DNA from: Synechocystis sp. PCC 7509 | Lineage (GTDB): Bacteria > Cyanobacteriota > Cyanobacteriia > Cyanobacteriales > Chroococcidiopsidaceae | NCBI RefSeq assembly: GCF_000332075.2 | Contig: NZ_ALVU02000001.1 | Span: 2,988,324-3,052,323, forward strand | DNA length: 64,000 nt | Reading direction: 5' to 3' | In this document: piece by piece, positions 35,757 through 44,860 of the stretch | How positions within the stretch are numbered: position 1 is the first letter of the stretch | How the letters are laid out: every line of letters begins with the position of its first letter | Program-made: the position numbers and the translations under genes | Notes under the pieces: generated by a model | Database searches by the model: none | What the model was told of the DNA's origin: nothing | What the model saw: only the letters and a program-made list of their open reading frames with translations

Positions 35757-38015
35757 CTAACCTACCGAGATGATCCGAGCTTCAAAGAAAGCCCAGATAG
35801 TGACGATCGCTCCTAAGAGGAAATGCGCCACTCCCACCGCTCGACCCTGAATAATACTCAGAGCGCGGGGTTGAATTGCTGGGGAAAAATTCAGCTTATT
35901 ATGCGCCCAAACAATTGATTCGATTAGTTCTTGCCAGTAGCCGCGACCGCTAAACAAGAACATGAGACTGAATGCCCAAACAAAGTGAGCGCCCAGGAAT
36001 ATCAAGCCGTAGGCTGATAATGACGTGCCGTAGGATTGAATTACTTGCGCCGCCTGCGCCCACTGGAAGTCGCGCAACCAACCATTAATGTTGACTGCAC
36101 TTTGGGCAAAGTTGCCCCCAGTGATATGCGCTATCGTCCCATCGGCATCTATAGTTCCCCACACATCCGACTGCATTTTCCAACTAAAGTGGTAAACGGC
36201 GATCGCAATGGTGTTGAACATCCAGAACAAGCCTAAGAAAACGTGATCCCAACCGGAGACTTGGCAAGTGCCACCTCGTCCTGGCCCGTCGCAAGGGAAC
36301 CGGAAACCCAAGTTCGCCTTGTCTGGAATCAAGCGGGAGTTACGGGCAAACAAGAAGCCCTTGAGGAGAATCAATACTGTGACGTGGATTTGGAAAGCGT
36401 GAATATGGTGGATCATGAAATCCGCCGTACCCAACGCCATTGGCATCATGGCAATTTTGCCACCCACCGCTACAATTCCACCACCCCAGACGTAGCTAAC
36501 AGGTTCTAATAGGTTTGGAGCCGTTGTTCCTGGAGCTAAAGTTTGAATGTTTTGGATGAACTGCGCGAATACAGGCTGCAATTGAATTGCTGTATCCGAA
36601 AACATATCTTGAGGACGACCCAAGGCTTGCATGGTGTCGTTGTGAACGTACAACCCGAAGCTGTGGAAGCCCAAGAACATACATACCCAGTTCAAATGGG
36701 AGATAATCGCGTCTCGATGACGTAGCACTCGGTCTAAAACGTTGTTGCGGTTTACGACGGGGTCGTAGTCGCGCACCATAAAGATCGTAGCGTGGGCTGC
36801 TCCTCCAACAATGAAGAAAGCGCCAATCCACATATGGTGGGTAAACAACGATAGCTGAGTAGCGTAATCTGTTGCTATGTAGGGATACGGAGGCATCGCG
36901 TACATATGATGCGCCACGATGATCGTTACCGATCCCAGCATTGCTAGGTTTGTTCCCAACTGGGCGTGCCAAGAGGTGGTCATATTTTCATATAGACCTC
37001 TATGACCGTCGCCTGTGAAGGGCCCTTTATGATTTTCGAGAATTTCTCTAATGCTGTGTCCGATGCCCCAATTAGTGCGGTACATATGACCAGCGACCAA
37101 GAATAACACTGCCAACGCTAGGTGATGGTGTGCTGTATCGGTCAACCACAAACCGCCAGTTTGTGGATTTAAACCACCTTTAAAGGTGAGGAAATCGGCG
37201 TATTGACCCCAATTTAGCGTCCAAAAAGGTGTTAACCCTTGGGCAAAACTAGGATACAACTCTGCCATTAAACGACTGTTCAAGATGAACTCGTGAGGCA
37301 ATGGGATATCTCCCGGAGCTACACCCGCGTCTAATAGCTTGTTTACTGGCAAAGCAACGTGAATTTGATGACCAGCCCAAGATAGGCAACCCAAACCGAG
37401 TAAGCCTGCTAGATGGTGGTTCAACATCGACTCTACATTCTGGAACCATTCCAGTTTGGGAGCGCGTTTGTGATAGTGGAACCAACCAGCAAACAGCATT
37501 AATGCTGCTGCCACCAGACCGCCAATGGCAGTCACGTAAAGTTGAAATGTACTTGTAAAACCCGCAGCCCGCCAAACGTGGAATAAGCCGGAGGTTATTT
37601 GAATCCCGTGGAAGCCACCGCCCACATCGGCGTTTAAGATGTCTTGACCAACAATGGGCCAAACCACTTGAGCGCTAGGTTTGATGTTTAGGGGGTCTAC
37701 TAACCACGCTTCATAATTTGAAAATCGAGCGCCGTGAAACTCCATCCCGCTAATCCACAAGAACACTACCGCCAGGTGGCCGAAGTGTGCCGCGAAGACT
37801 TTACGGGATATATCTTCTAAATCACTCGTATGAGTATCAAAATCATGAGCGAGGGCGTGGAGGTTCCAAATCCAAGTGGTGGTTTTTGGGCCTCTAGATA
37901 AGGTGCGGTCGAAGTGACCTGGTTGCGCCCACTTCTCAAAAGAAGTAGGAACTGGGTCTACATCAACAACAACTCTTGCCTTTTTCTCCTCTCGCTCAGG
38001 AGGACTTATCGTCAT
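35757..38015 (-). CDS. psaA: Photosystem I P700 apoprotein A1 (PsaA)
   Basis: This 752-residue protein pairs with PsaB to form the reaction centre core. [20 protein letters not shown] is the cyanobacterial N-terminus, [18 protein letters not shown] and [13 protein letters not shown] follow, and [23 protein letters not shown] near residue 577 gives the F-X cysteines. It ends [19 protein letters not shown]. It is the first gene of the psaAB operon, with a clear GGAG ribosome-binding site about eight bases before the ATG at 38015. Confidence 0.99.
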   Translation of the reverse strand: MTISPPEREEKKARVVVDVDPVPTSFEKWAQPGHFDRTLSRGPKTTTWIWNLHALAHDFDTHTSDLEDISRKVFAAHFGHLAVVFLWISGMEFHGARFSNYEAWLVDPLNIKPSAQVVWPIVGQDILNADVGGGFHGIQITSGLFHVWRAAGFTSTFQLYVTAIGGLVAAALMLFAGWFHYHKRAPKLEWFQNVESMLNHHLAGLLGLGCLSWAGHQIHVALPVNKLLDAGVAPGDIPLPHEFILNSRLMAELYPSFAQGLTPFWTLNWGQYADFLTFKGGLNPQTGGLWLTDTAHHHLALAVLFLVAGHMYRTNWGIGHSIREILENHKGPFTGDGHRGLYENMTTSWHAQLGTNLAMLGSVTIIVAHHMYAMPPYPYIATDYATQLSLFTHHMWIGAFFIVGGAAHATIFMVRDYDPVVNRNNVLDRVLRHRDAIISHLNWVCMFLGFHSFGLYVHNDTMQALGRPQDMFSDTAIQLQPVFAQFIQNIQTLAPGTTAPNLLEPVSYVWGGGIVAVGGKIAMMPMALGTADFMIHHIHAFQIHVTVLILLKGFLFARNSRLIPDKANLGFRFPCDGPGRGGTCQVSGWDHVFLGLFWMFNTIAIAVYHFSWKMQSDVWGTIDADGTIAHITGGNFAQSAVNINGWLRDFQWAQAAQVIQSYGTSLSAYGLIFLGAHFVWAFSLMFLFSGRGYWQELIESIVWAHNKLNFSPAIQPRALSIIQGRAVGVAHFLLGAIVTIWAFFEARIISVG

Positions 38016-38047
38016 TCAGACTCTCCTCTCTAGACAAGGAACCAGGA

Positions 38048-38160
38048 ATTATAAACATTACCAACTGTTTTTTGACTGACAAAACTATTTTTAGGATTTG
38101 CATCCAAAGCTTTACAGTCATGAACAGCGATGATGTGAATTTGCTTTCTGATGAATTATA
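38048..38160 (-). promoter_or_regulatory. Candidate psaA promoter boxes
   Basis: Two TATAAT hexamers lie upstream of psaA on the minus strand: one at 38048-38053, giving a short leader of about 25 bases, and one at 38155-38160 about 140 bases upstream. Cyanobacterial psaA often has two promoters. No convincing -35 boxes at the right spacing are visible and I cannot place the high-light regulatory element, so the assignment rests on the -10 boxes and position only. Confidence 0.5.
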
Positions 38161-38398
38161 GAGCCTTAACTGTAGGGGTTTTAAGAGTTTGTTAACAATA
38201 ATTCAAAGTCGGCGGCGATCGCACTTTTTTTATGGCAAATAATTGAAGTTTTTGAATAGAAGTCAAGAGATTTTTTGGAGTTTGTTGTAAAAATTTACCA
38301 TTTGACAGCGATCGCTCGTATTTCTGTAGCAGCGATCGGCGTTTAAGATGATGGAAAGCAACAAAAATAAATAATTTGATAGCTGAGGAGAATTTAGG

Positions 38399-39700
38399 GT
38401 GTTAGGCAGATTGGGGCAGAAGTTAGGGAAAGCTATAGGAATTGCGTTGATAGCGATCGCATTATTAAGTACGGTAAGTTGTAGTAGAGGTAACGCTACA
38501 ACGACATCACTAGCAAGAGGCAGCAACAACACTGTCCAAAGGGGAGATATTGTAGAAGTTTCCCCTCCAGAGGTAATCCAAACCCTGCGGCAGGATTTGG
38601 AAATTTACCAGCCACAGGTAACTATAGTTAGTCCTGAAGCGGATGCTGTATTTGAAGACGATAAAGTTAAAGTCCGTTTGCAAGTTCGAGACTTATCTAT
38701 ATTTAAGAATCCACAATTAGAGCTAGGCCCGCATCTACACGTTATTCTTGATAATCAGCCGTATATAGCTGTGTATGACCTAAATAAACCTTTGACATTA
38801 GAAGGTTTAGAGCCTGGTACTCACACAATGCGTGTTTTTGCTTCTCGTCCTTGGCATGAAAGCTTTAAAAATGCTGGCGCTTATGCTCAAACAACATTTC
38901 ACGTTTTTACGAAAACTCAAAATAACAATCCCGATTCAGCCCTGCCGCTTTTAACCTACAGTCGCCCCAAAGGTACTTACGGAGCAGAGCCTATTCTATT
39001 AGATTTTTATCTAACTAATGCTCCTCTGCGTCTAGCTGCTACGGATAGCAATATTGCTGACTGGCGGATTCGTTGCACAATTAACGGTTACAGTTTTGTT
39101 TTAGATAGCTGGCAAAGTGCTTATCTTCAAGGCTTCAAACCAGGTAAAAATTGGGTACAACTAGAATTTATCGATAGCCAAGGTAATTCGGTCAAAAACG
39201 TTTTTAATAATACCGTGAGAACTATTACTTACGAACCAAACAGTAAAGATACACTTGCTAAGTTAGTTACAGGGGAATTATCCGCCGAATTGGCGCGGGG
39301 AATTGTTGACCAAAATTACACTGTTAAAATACCTGAGCCGCTACCCACTCCTACAGAAACACCCATCCCTGAGCCATCTTTTGAGCCGCTACCCACTCCT
39401 ACAGAAACACCCATCCCTGAGCCATCTACAGAAATACCTAGTCCTGAACCCGTTATTGAGTCGCTACCTATTCCTACAGAAATACCCAGTCCTGAACCAC
39501 TTATTGCGCCGCTACCCACTCCTACAGAAACCCTAACAGAAGATAAAGTTAAACTTTCAGGAAGAAAACAACTAGGAGACTATTTTAATCGTCTCCGCCG
39601 TACCAGTATTAAGACTGCTCCTAATTTACCCTCAATACCAGAAACTACTGATATTCCAGTAGAAACACTCAGCCCCAATTTAGCCCCAGAAATTGATTAA
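38399..39700 (+). CDS. Cyanobacterial lipoprotein with Pro-rich tandem repeats
   Basis: The 433-residue protein starts with GTG, eight bases after a GGAG ribosome-binding site, and has a signal peptide ending in lipobox LLSTVSCS near residue 28. Residues 70-300 form two beta-rich domains (VTIVSPEADAVFEDDKVKVRLQVRDL and LPLLTYSRPKGTYGAEPIL), probably periplasmic. Residues 312-380 are Pro/Thr/Glu repeats of the type PLPTPTETPIPEPS that would span the envelope. I do not recognise a function; it diverges from psaA, with HIP1 sites between. Confidence 0.75.
   Translation: MLGRLGQKLGKAIGIALIAIALLSTVSCSRGNATTTSLARGSNNTVQRGDIVEVSPPEVIQTLRQDLEIYQPQVTIVSPEADAVFEDDKVKVRLQVRDLSIFKNPQLELGPHLHVILDNQPYIAVYDLNKPLTLEGLEPGTHTMRVFASRPWHESFKNAGAYAQTTFHVFTKTQNNNPDSALPLLTYSRPKGTYGAEPILLDFYLTNAPLRLAATDSNIADWRIRCTINGYSFVLDSWQSAYLQGFKPGKNWVQLEFIDSQGNSVKNVFNNTVRTITYEPNSKDTLAKLVTGELSAELARGIVDQNYTVKIPEPLPTPTETPIPEPSFEPLPTPTETPIPEPSTEIPSPEPVIESLPIPTEIPSPEPLIAPLPTPTETLTEDKVKLSGRKQLGDYFNRLRRTSIKTAPNLPSIPETTDIPVETLSPNLAPEID
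39335..39530 (+). repeat. Tandem repeats coding for the Pro-rich linker
   Basis: A 48-base unit is repeated almost exactly twice (39335-39382, 39383-39430) and degenerate copies follow to about 39530. It encodes the PLPTPTETPIPEP linker of the lipoprotein. In such repeats copy number can vary between strains by slippage. Confidence 0.85.
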
Positions 39701-39705
39701 TTATT

Positions 39706-39960
39706 ATGAATACCCAACCCCAATCATCGCAGTTTTTAACCTTAGAAGATTCAGCCCAAGTAGATGCGGCATTGCTTGCTTCTAACGAAAAGTTTTTAGC
39801 AAGGCTTACAGTTTCGTCGCTGAACTTGTTAAAGCATATTGCTCAAGAATATGCAGTTAATATTGAAGACTTAACGACTCGACAAATAATTGCTTGGTTT
39901 GAAAAAGATGGCAAAATTCGACGAGAGCAAGGTTCTGAATCGGCTTATTTGCAGTGGTGA
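39706..39960 (+). CDS. Conserved small cyanobacterial protein
   Basis: The 84-residue protein (MNTQPQSSQFLTLEDSAQVDAALLAS) is polar, helical and contains IAQEYAVNIEDLTTRQIIAWFEKDG near residue 45. It has no signal peptide. It follows the lipoprotein gene by five bases, which suggests cotranscription. Function unknown. Confidence 0.7.
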   Translation: MNTQPQSSQFLTLEDSAQVDAALLASNEKFLARLTVSSLNLLKHIAQEYAVNIEDLTTRQIIAWFEKDGKIRREQGSESAYLQW

Positions 39961-39992
39961 GATAGTTTATTTTTACGATAAACATAGTTTAA

Positions 39993-40538
39993 GTTGATGA
40001 TAAATCGACCTATTGGGTAAAGACAATCAATCAAGGGGACATCGATCCAGGCATCCTGGAAGAGAACACGGCTTTGATCAAACAAATACGTATCCGCGAT
40101 CGTAAATTGAGTTATTGGTTAGCAGAAGAAAGTTTAGGAAGCAGCCTCAAAATTGGCATAGGTAACACGGAGGCGATCGCATTTTTAATCAATATAATTC
40201 GTACTTCTGATCGTGAAGATACCCGTAGGCAAGCGGCAAGAAGTTTAGGGTTAATTGACTCAGGTAACTCAGAGGCGATCGCATTTTTAATTAATTTAAC
40301 TTCTACCTCTGAAAGTGCAGATGTTTGTAGAGAAGCGGCAAATATTCTAAAGGAAATAATGCAAGATGACCAGATGGCGGGGGTTGTCACAGCATTTAAG
40401 GCTAATTTATCTAATGAAACTTGGGAGATTAACCGAGATTAATTTTTTAGATGCTACGAAATAATCTGGGATTGCGCCGAAACTTTAACCTACCCGGAAT
40501 TTTATCAAGCTTGGCACAATCTACCCAACCCAACTTAA
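39993..40538 (+). pseudogene. Decayed 3' end of a HEAT-repeat (NACHT/STAND-type) gene
   Basis: One reading frame carries YWVKTINQGDIDPGILEENTALI, then HEAT-like repeats (NTEAIAFLINIIRTSDREDTRRQAARSLG near 40150-40240 and a second copy with NSEAIAFLINL), then the typical C-terminal block CYEIIWDCAETLTYPEFYQAWH near 40455-40520. An in-frame TAA at 40440-40442 separates the two, and there is no start codon or ATPase domain upstream. This is the tail of a cyanobacterial NACHT/STAND-like protein that has lost its front and acquired a stop. The family assignment is from memory of such proteins, not a search. Confidence 0.6.
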
Positions 40539-40635
40539 CAGAAACGGTGAAAAATCAAAGTTACACTGAAAAACATTGGAGTAATAATACTAGATAATAG
40601 CTGGCACGTCCTTAAGAATTTTTATAGAGGGAAAA

Positions 40636-41274
40636 GTGACTTTAACGCTTTACTTGCTCCGTCATGGACAAACAGAATGTAGTCGAAACAATGCTTTTTG
40701 TGGCGCTGTTGACCCCGAACTAACGGAGGATGGACTTGAGATGGCACAAGGGTTTGCGGTGGCTTACCAGTCTTTAGAATGGCAGGCTATTTATGCTAGT
40801 CCTATGCTAAGAGCGATCGCAACGGCTAAACCATTAGCTGAAAAACTGGGTATAGAATTAGAATTGCGCGACGGTTTAAAAGAGATTAATTATGGCTTGT
40901 GGGAAGGACAAACTGTAGAAACAGTATCTAAGGAATATCACGATGACTATATCCGATGGACAGCAGATCCGGCATGGTATCCGCCTACTGGGGGAGAATT
41001 AGCTGTAGCGATCGCAAATCGCGCTTTAGTTGTAATTGAGGAAATCAAGCAGCGTTACACTAACGGCAATGTTTTGATTGTTTCCCATAAAGCAACAATT
41101 AGGATTACCTTGTGTAGCTTATTAGGTATTGATGTCGGGCGTTTTCGGTTTCGGCTGGGGTGTCCAGTTGGATCTGTAAGTAAGGTAGAATTTGGTGCTA
41201 ATGGCCCTTTGCTGCATAGTTTAAGCGATCGCACTCACTTAAGCGAAAAGTTAAGAACATTACCGGGAACTTAG
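40636..41274 (+). CDS. Histidine phosphatase (phosphoglycerate-mutase-like)
   Basis: The 212-residue protein starts at GTG and has the catalytic motif LLRHGQTE near residue 8 with the acceptor histidine. IYASPMLRAIATAKPLAE near 52, LKEINYGLWEGQTVE near 81 and VLIVSHKATIRI (second histidine) near 153 complete the family. It removes phosphate from small molecules; cyanobacterial members may be sugar or alpha-ribazole phosphatases, but the substrate is not decided. A degenerate partial copy lies at 43474-43675. Confidence 0.9.
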   Translation: MTLTLYLLRHGQTECSRNNAFCGAVDPELTEDGLEMAQGFAVAYQSLEWQAIYASPMLRAIATAKPLAEKLGIELELRDGLKEINYGLWEGQTVETVSKEYHDDYIRWTADPAWYPPTGGELAVAIANRALVVIEEIKQRYTNGNVLIVSHKATIRITLCSLLGIDVGRFRFRLGCPVGSVSKVEFGANGPLLHSLSDRTHLSEKLRTLPGT

Positions 41275-41324
41275 CAGCGCCAAGTTTTAGTCTCCCAAAC
41301 AGGTGCATAGGACCTAAAACTGTT

Positions 41325-42101
41325 TTACTTGCCACGGAGTCGGCGAGCAATACCAGAACGCAAGCGTCTTAACCCATTGTATAAAGCTACTGAGAATCGT
41401 TTTTGATGGGTTTTCGGTGGCAATAAAAAGGAACCATTATGACCAGTCATATCAGCTAGAACTAAAGGCAGTTTGGTAGTAGAAGCTCGATCGAAAACAG
41501 TCTTTAGTTCTGCCGCTAAATCAGAAAACCCTAATACTTCTGCTAATTCTACAGAAATATAATTTTCATCTTTAATATATTTATCTTGTCTGCCATGCCC
41601 GCTATAGAGCATTCCTAAATCTAAATATTCTTCTAAATGATTTGCTAAACGGATTAACAATACATCCTTCTCTAAAGCAGTAAGTGTATTTACATAATCC
41701 GTTGCGGAAGTTGGTATTTGATCTTCTTCCGGCCAAAGAGTATAAGTATGTATGTATTCTTCTACTTTTTGCCCAACAGTATCTCTTAACTGGGAGCGCT
41801 TTGCTTGGTTGATACCTCGCGATCCGTCGCCAAATTCGCCACTAGCATAAGCAGCGTGTAATAGACCGGCATTTACTACTTCCACCGATGCTTTTAAGTC
41901 AACTAAAATACTAGCTGTACCTACTAAATGAGCAACAAATGTTTTGCCAGAAGATCGGAAAACCCCTGTAAATAAATTCATTACAAGTTTATAAGCATTT
42001 AATACGCGGGCAAGCTCTGGTTCTGAGTACCCGTTACTAATTAGTTGATTGAATAACTGAATATTAGATTGTGCATAAGTAACTTTCATTGTTGTTTTCA
42101 T
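41325..42101 (-). CDS. HD-like (RelA/SpoT-type fold) protein, DUF6817-like
   Basis: The 258-residue protein resembles the HD domain of RelA/SpoT-like proteins without the full HD motif: FVAHLVGTASILVDL near residue 55 and GLLHAAYASGEFGDGS near 79, then LLIRLANHLEEYLDLG near 148. The usual HD pair is not present, so hydrolase activity is doubtful. MKVTYAQSN at residue 5 is an alternative start. It lies between the histidine phosphatase and a glycosyltransferase on the minus strand. Function unknown. Confidence 0.6.
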   Translation of the reverse strand: MKTTMKVTYAQSNIQLFNQLISNGYSEPELARVLNAYKLVMNLFTGVFRSSGKTFVAHLVGTASILVDLKASVEVVNAGLLHAAYASGEFGDGSRGINQAKRSQLRDTVGQKVEEYIHTYTLWPEEDQIPTSATDYVNTLTALEKDVLLIRLANHLEEYLDLGMLYSGHGRQDKYIKDENYISVELAEVLGFSDLAAELKTVFDRASTTKLPLVLADMTGHNGSFLLPPKTHQKRFSVALYNGLRRLRSGIARRLRGK

Positions 42102-42282
42102 AAAAATTCTGTGCCACTATTTGGCGCTCTAGATTACTCGCTTGAATTTGGCTTACTTTAATTAGCAATTCAGCCTGTGAGCATTGAATTAATAAAATAT
42201 ATAGTAAATTTAGCTTTTTAACTTTGGCTCTGTGCAAAAAAAGCATTGCGCCACTGTTTTTTGTGGGAGGCAATGCTTTTTT

Positions 42283-43278
42283 CTACGCTTGCTTGCTTGC
42301 TCTTCTAACTAGCAATCGGTCAACAAACTGTTGTATGGGAGAAACGATGTAGCGTTTGAACTTGGAGTCGCTTTTCCAACGCCAAACATTACGTACTGCA
42401 TCTCGCAAGGGTTTAAAAGCTAAATTGCGATGGTGTTTCAACCACAAAAACTGACCGGGAATAAAAGGATCGTCTTGAGCGACATCCCATTTTTGACACA
42501 GTCGTTCTGTACTAGCTTGACCCCAAGCTTCGCCCCAACGGAGAAAATAGAAAGTGTAATCTGAAAGTGCCAGCATTTTTGGTGGAACGTAAGCAGTTAC
42601 TGAGTCTGGCTCAAAATAAACTTTACCTCCAGCTTTACGCACTGACATACACAAATCTATGTGTTCTGCCACACTCATAAAGCCCTCGTCTAACATCCCT
42701 ATTTTTTCAAAGGTATCAGTACGAGCAAAAACGCAGTGCCACTCTATCAATAAAATTTCTTGCCGTTTGAGTTTGGACTGGACTTTAGCAAGTTGTCGCC
42801 CAGCTAATAGATGCCGCTCATATAAGCGCGGTATTCCTCGCTTGATATGAAAGCCTGTTGCACCTCCTGCCATGTGGATAATGCCTTTTTCGGGTTCTCC
42901 TTCTAGGTAAAGCGGCCCTACTACCCATGCACCAGTTTCTTCAGAACACTGAATTAGCTTCTCTACCCAACCTGGCGCGACCAAAACGTCGTTATCAATA
43001 AATAAGACGTATTCAGTATCGACTTTAGCTAGACCTAAATTTCTTGCTTGGTTTGGGAACAAATATTGCTCAGAACGAATTAGATCGAATCCTTTTGACT
43101 GAGATTGAGTTTCTAGATATCGCTTAATGTGCTTAGGCGAATTGCCATCGACATAAATTAACTTAAATGGAACAGTTGTATTTTTGTATATACTTTCTAG
43201 CGAGTTCTGTGTATAACTAAATCGTTCGCGGGGAACAACAACAATCGTAACTTGCGGCTCTGAGGCAATGTTTGTCAT
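42283..43278 (-). CDS. Family 2 glycosyltransferase
   Basis: The 331-residue protein has a GT-A fold: TIVVVPRERFSYTQNSLESIY near residue 10, FKLIYVDGNSPK near 38, the metal motif VLFIDNDVLVAPGW near 91, and a later AEHIDLCMSVRKAGGKVYFEP near 205. It transfers a sugar from a nucleotide donor to an unknown acceptor; exopolysaccharide or capsule synthesis is plausible. It is upstream of and transcribed towards the HD-like gene after 181 bases. Confidence 0.88.
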   Translation of the reverse strand: MTNIASEPQVTIVVVPRERFSYTQNSLESIYKNTTVPFKLIYVDGNSPKHIKRYLETQSQSKGFDLIRSEQYLFPNQARNLGLAKVDTEYVLFIDNDVLVAPGWVEKLIQCSEETGAWVVGPLYLEGEPEKGIIHMAGGATGFHIKRGIPRLYERHLLAGRQLAKVQSKLKRQEILLIEWHCVFARTDTFEKIGMLDEGFMSVAEHIDLCMSVRKAGGKVYFEPDSVTAYVPPKMLALSDYTFYFLRWGEAWGQASTERLCQKWDVAQDDPFIPGQFLWLKHHRNLAFKPLRDAVRNVWRWKSDSKFKRYIVSPIQQFVDRLLVRRASKQA

Positions 43279-43473
43279 ACCTATAAGTGGGAAGCTTGAA
43301 CTTATCTCTCAACCATATCTCTACTTACATAAAGAAAACATAAAGTAATCTCAAAATTTACGTGAATTTAAGTATATTTTTAGATTTCTTAAAATAAATT
43401 AGTTAGTTATAAATCGCAATATTTCAGTGTAATTAACGATCCTTGAGCTAAAAAGGCAAAAAATTAAAGCATC

Positions 43474-43675
43474 TGTCGAGACAGTGCTTTATTGTGATTC
43501 CATTGACCGAGAACTAACTACCAATGGAATTGAGATGGCACTAGGCATTGATGTTGGGCGCTTCGGGTTTCGGTTGGGTGTGTTATTGGCTGTAAGTAAA
43601 GTAGAATTTGGCGCTCACTATTCTTTGCTGCACTCACTTAGGCGATCGCTTGCGAACTTTACGAGGAATGTAGGA
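43474..43675 (+). pseudogene. Internally deleted copy of the histidine phosphatase
   Basis: The frame at 43484 reads LYCDSIDRELTTNGIEMA and then jumps to LGIDVGRFGFRLG and VSKVEFGAHYSLLHSL. In the intact gene these parts are separated by about 110 residues, so the copy has lost the middle and the catalytic histidine. It is followed by a stretch matching the 3' end of pfkA, as is the intact gene, so the block is an old duplication. Confidence 0.85.
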
Positions 43676-43685
43676 GCGCCAAGTA

Positions 43686-44765
43686 TTAATCTCCCAAACA
43701 AATATCCAAACCACGAGCAGTTTTAACTAATGTACCGTTAGGATCGACGGCGCGGTATTGGGCGATCGCTTCGGTAATGGGGACGCTAACAACTTGACGA
43801 TTTTGCCAAGTTACCATGCGATCGTACTTTTGCTCGGCAATTAAATCGACGGCGGCGACTCCAAAAGCGGCGGCTATCAAGCGTTCTAGGGGTGAAGGTG
43901 TCCCACCCCGTTGAATATGACCTAAAACTGTAACTCGCGTTTCTGCACCGCTACAATGACATATCTGATCGGCTAAATACTGCCCAATACCACCATAGCG
44001 AGATTGACCTAAGCGATTGGTATTCATTACTGATTCGCCAGTTTCGGTACGCACGGCTTCGGAAACTATAACTAAACAGTAGTTTTTCCCTTTCTCTTGA
44101 CGCTCTTTGATTTTGAGACAAATTTGTTCGACGGTGTAAGGAATTTCGGGAATTAAAATTACATCCGCACCCCCAGCTATTCCCGCACTAATAGCAATAT
44201 GTCCCGCATCCCGTCCCATAACTTCTAAAATCATTACCCGACTGTGACTTGCGGCGGTAAAATGCAAGCGATCCAAGGCTTCTGTTGCAGTATTAACCGC
44301 CGTATCAAACCCAATTGAATGCTCTGTAACTCCGACATCGTTATCAATAGTTTTGGGGATAGCAACCATATTGATATTGCCTTGCTGTGCTAAACGGCGG
44401 AGAATTGCCGCACTACCATCGCCGCCAATTACGATTAATGCTTCTAAGTCTAATTGGTGGTAATTAGCAATAATTTCCTCAGAGCGATCGCACAAAGTAC
44501 CATCTGGCATAGGATAAGCAAAGGGATCGCCTTTATTAGTAGTACCTAATACTGTCCCACCCGCCGTTAGTAAAGCATCCATTTTTTCAATTTCTAACGG
44601 CATTACTAGCGGCGGATTTGCAAGTAAACCTAGGGTTGCTTGACGAATTCCCAATACTTCCCAATCGTAAGTTCCTGTAGCTCTATATACTACTGCTCGA
44701 ATTGCCGCGTTTAAACCCGCACAATCTCCGCCGCTAGTCAAAATCCCAATCCGCTTACGTCCCAT
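43686..44765 (-). CDS. pfkA: 6-phosphofructokinase
   Basis: The 359-residue enzyme phosphorylates fructose 6-phosphate in glycolysis. It starts MGRKRIGILTSGGDCAGLNAAIRA and has the donor loop VIGGDGSAAIL near residue 112, the catalytic block IPKTIDNDVGVTEHSIGFDTAVNTA near 136, MGRDAGHIA, and HIQRGGTPSPLER near 290. The loop is of the ATP-type (GGDGS) but the catalytic block has Lys where classical ATP enzymes have Gly (PGTIDND), so the phosphate donor is not certain. ATG start is good. It is divergent from era. Confidence 0.95.
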   Translation of the reverse strand: MGRKRIGILTSGGDCAGLNAAIRAVVYRATGTYDWEVLGIRQATLGLLANPPLVMPLEIEKMDALLTAGGTVLGTTNKGDPFAYPMPDGTLCDRSEEIIANYHQLDLEALIVIGGDGSAAILRRLAQQGNINMVAIPKTIDNDVGVTEHSIGFDTAVNTATEALDRLHFTAASHSRVMILEVMGRDAGHIAISAGIAGGADVILIPEIPYTVEQICLKIKERQEKGKNYCLVIVSEAVRTETGESVMNTNRLGQSRYGGIGQYLADQICHCSGAETRVTVLGHIQRGGTPSPLERLIAAAFGVAAVDLIAEQKYDRMVTWQNRQVVSVPITEAIAQYRAVDPNGTLVKTARGLDICLGD

Positions 44766-44860
44766 TTGGATATTTTTTAGTTAACAGACAGTAGATTAAA
44801 CTGAAAGATACGCTAGTTGTGGGAAATTGCAACTTTTATTTAGCTTCTATTAAAAAAAGT

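Noticed and set aside
36036-37662. Several open frames on both strands inside psaA and psaB, some over 130 codons
   Set aside because: They lie entirely inside highly conserved genes, lack their own ribosome-binding sites and show no protein-like motif; they follow from the codon bias of the real genes.
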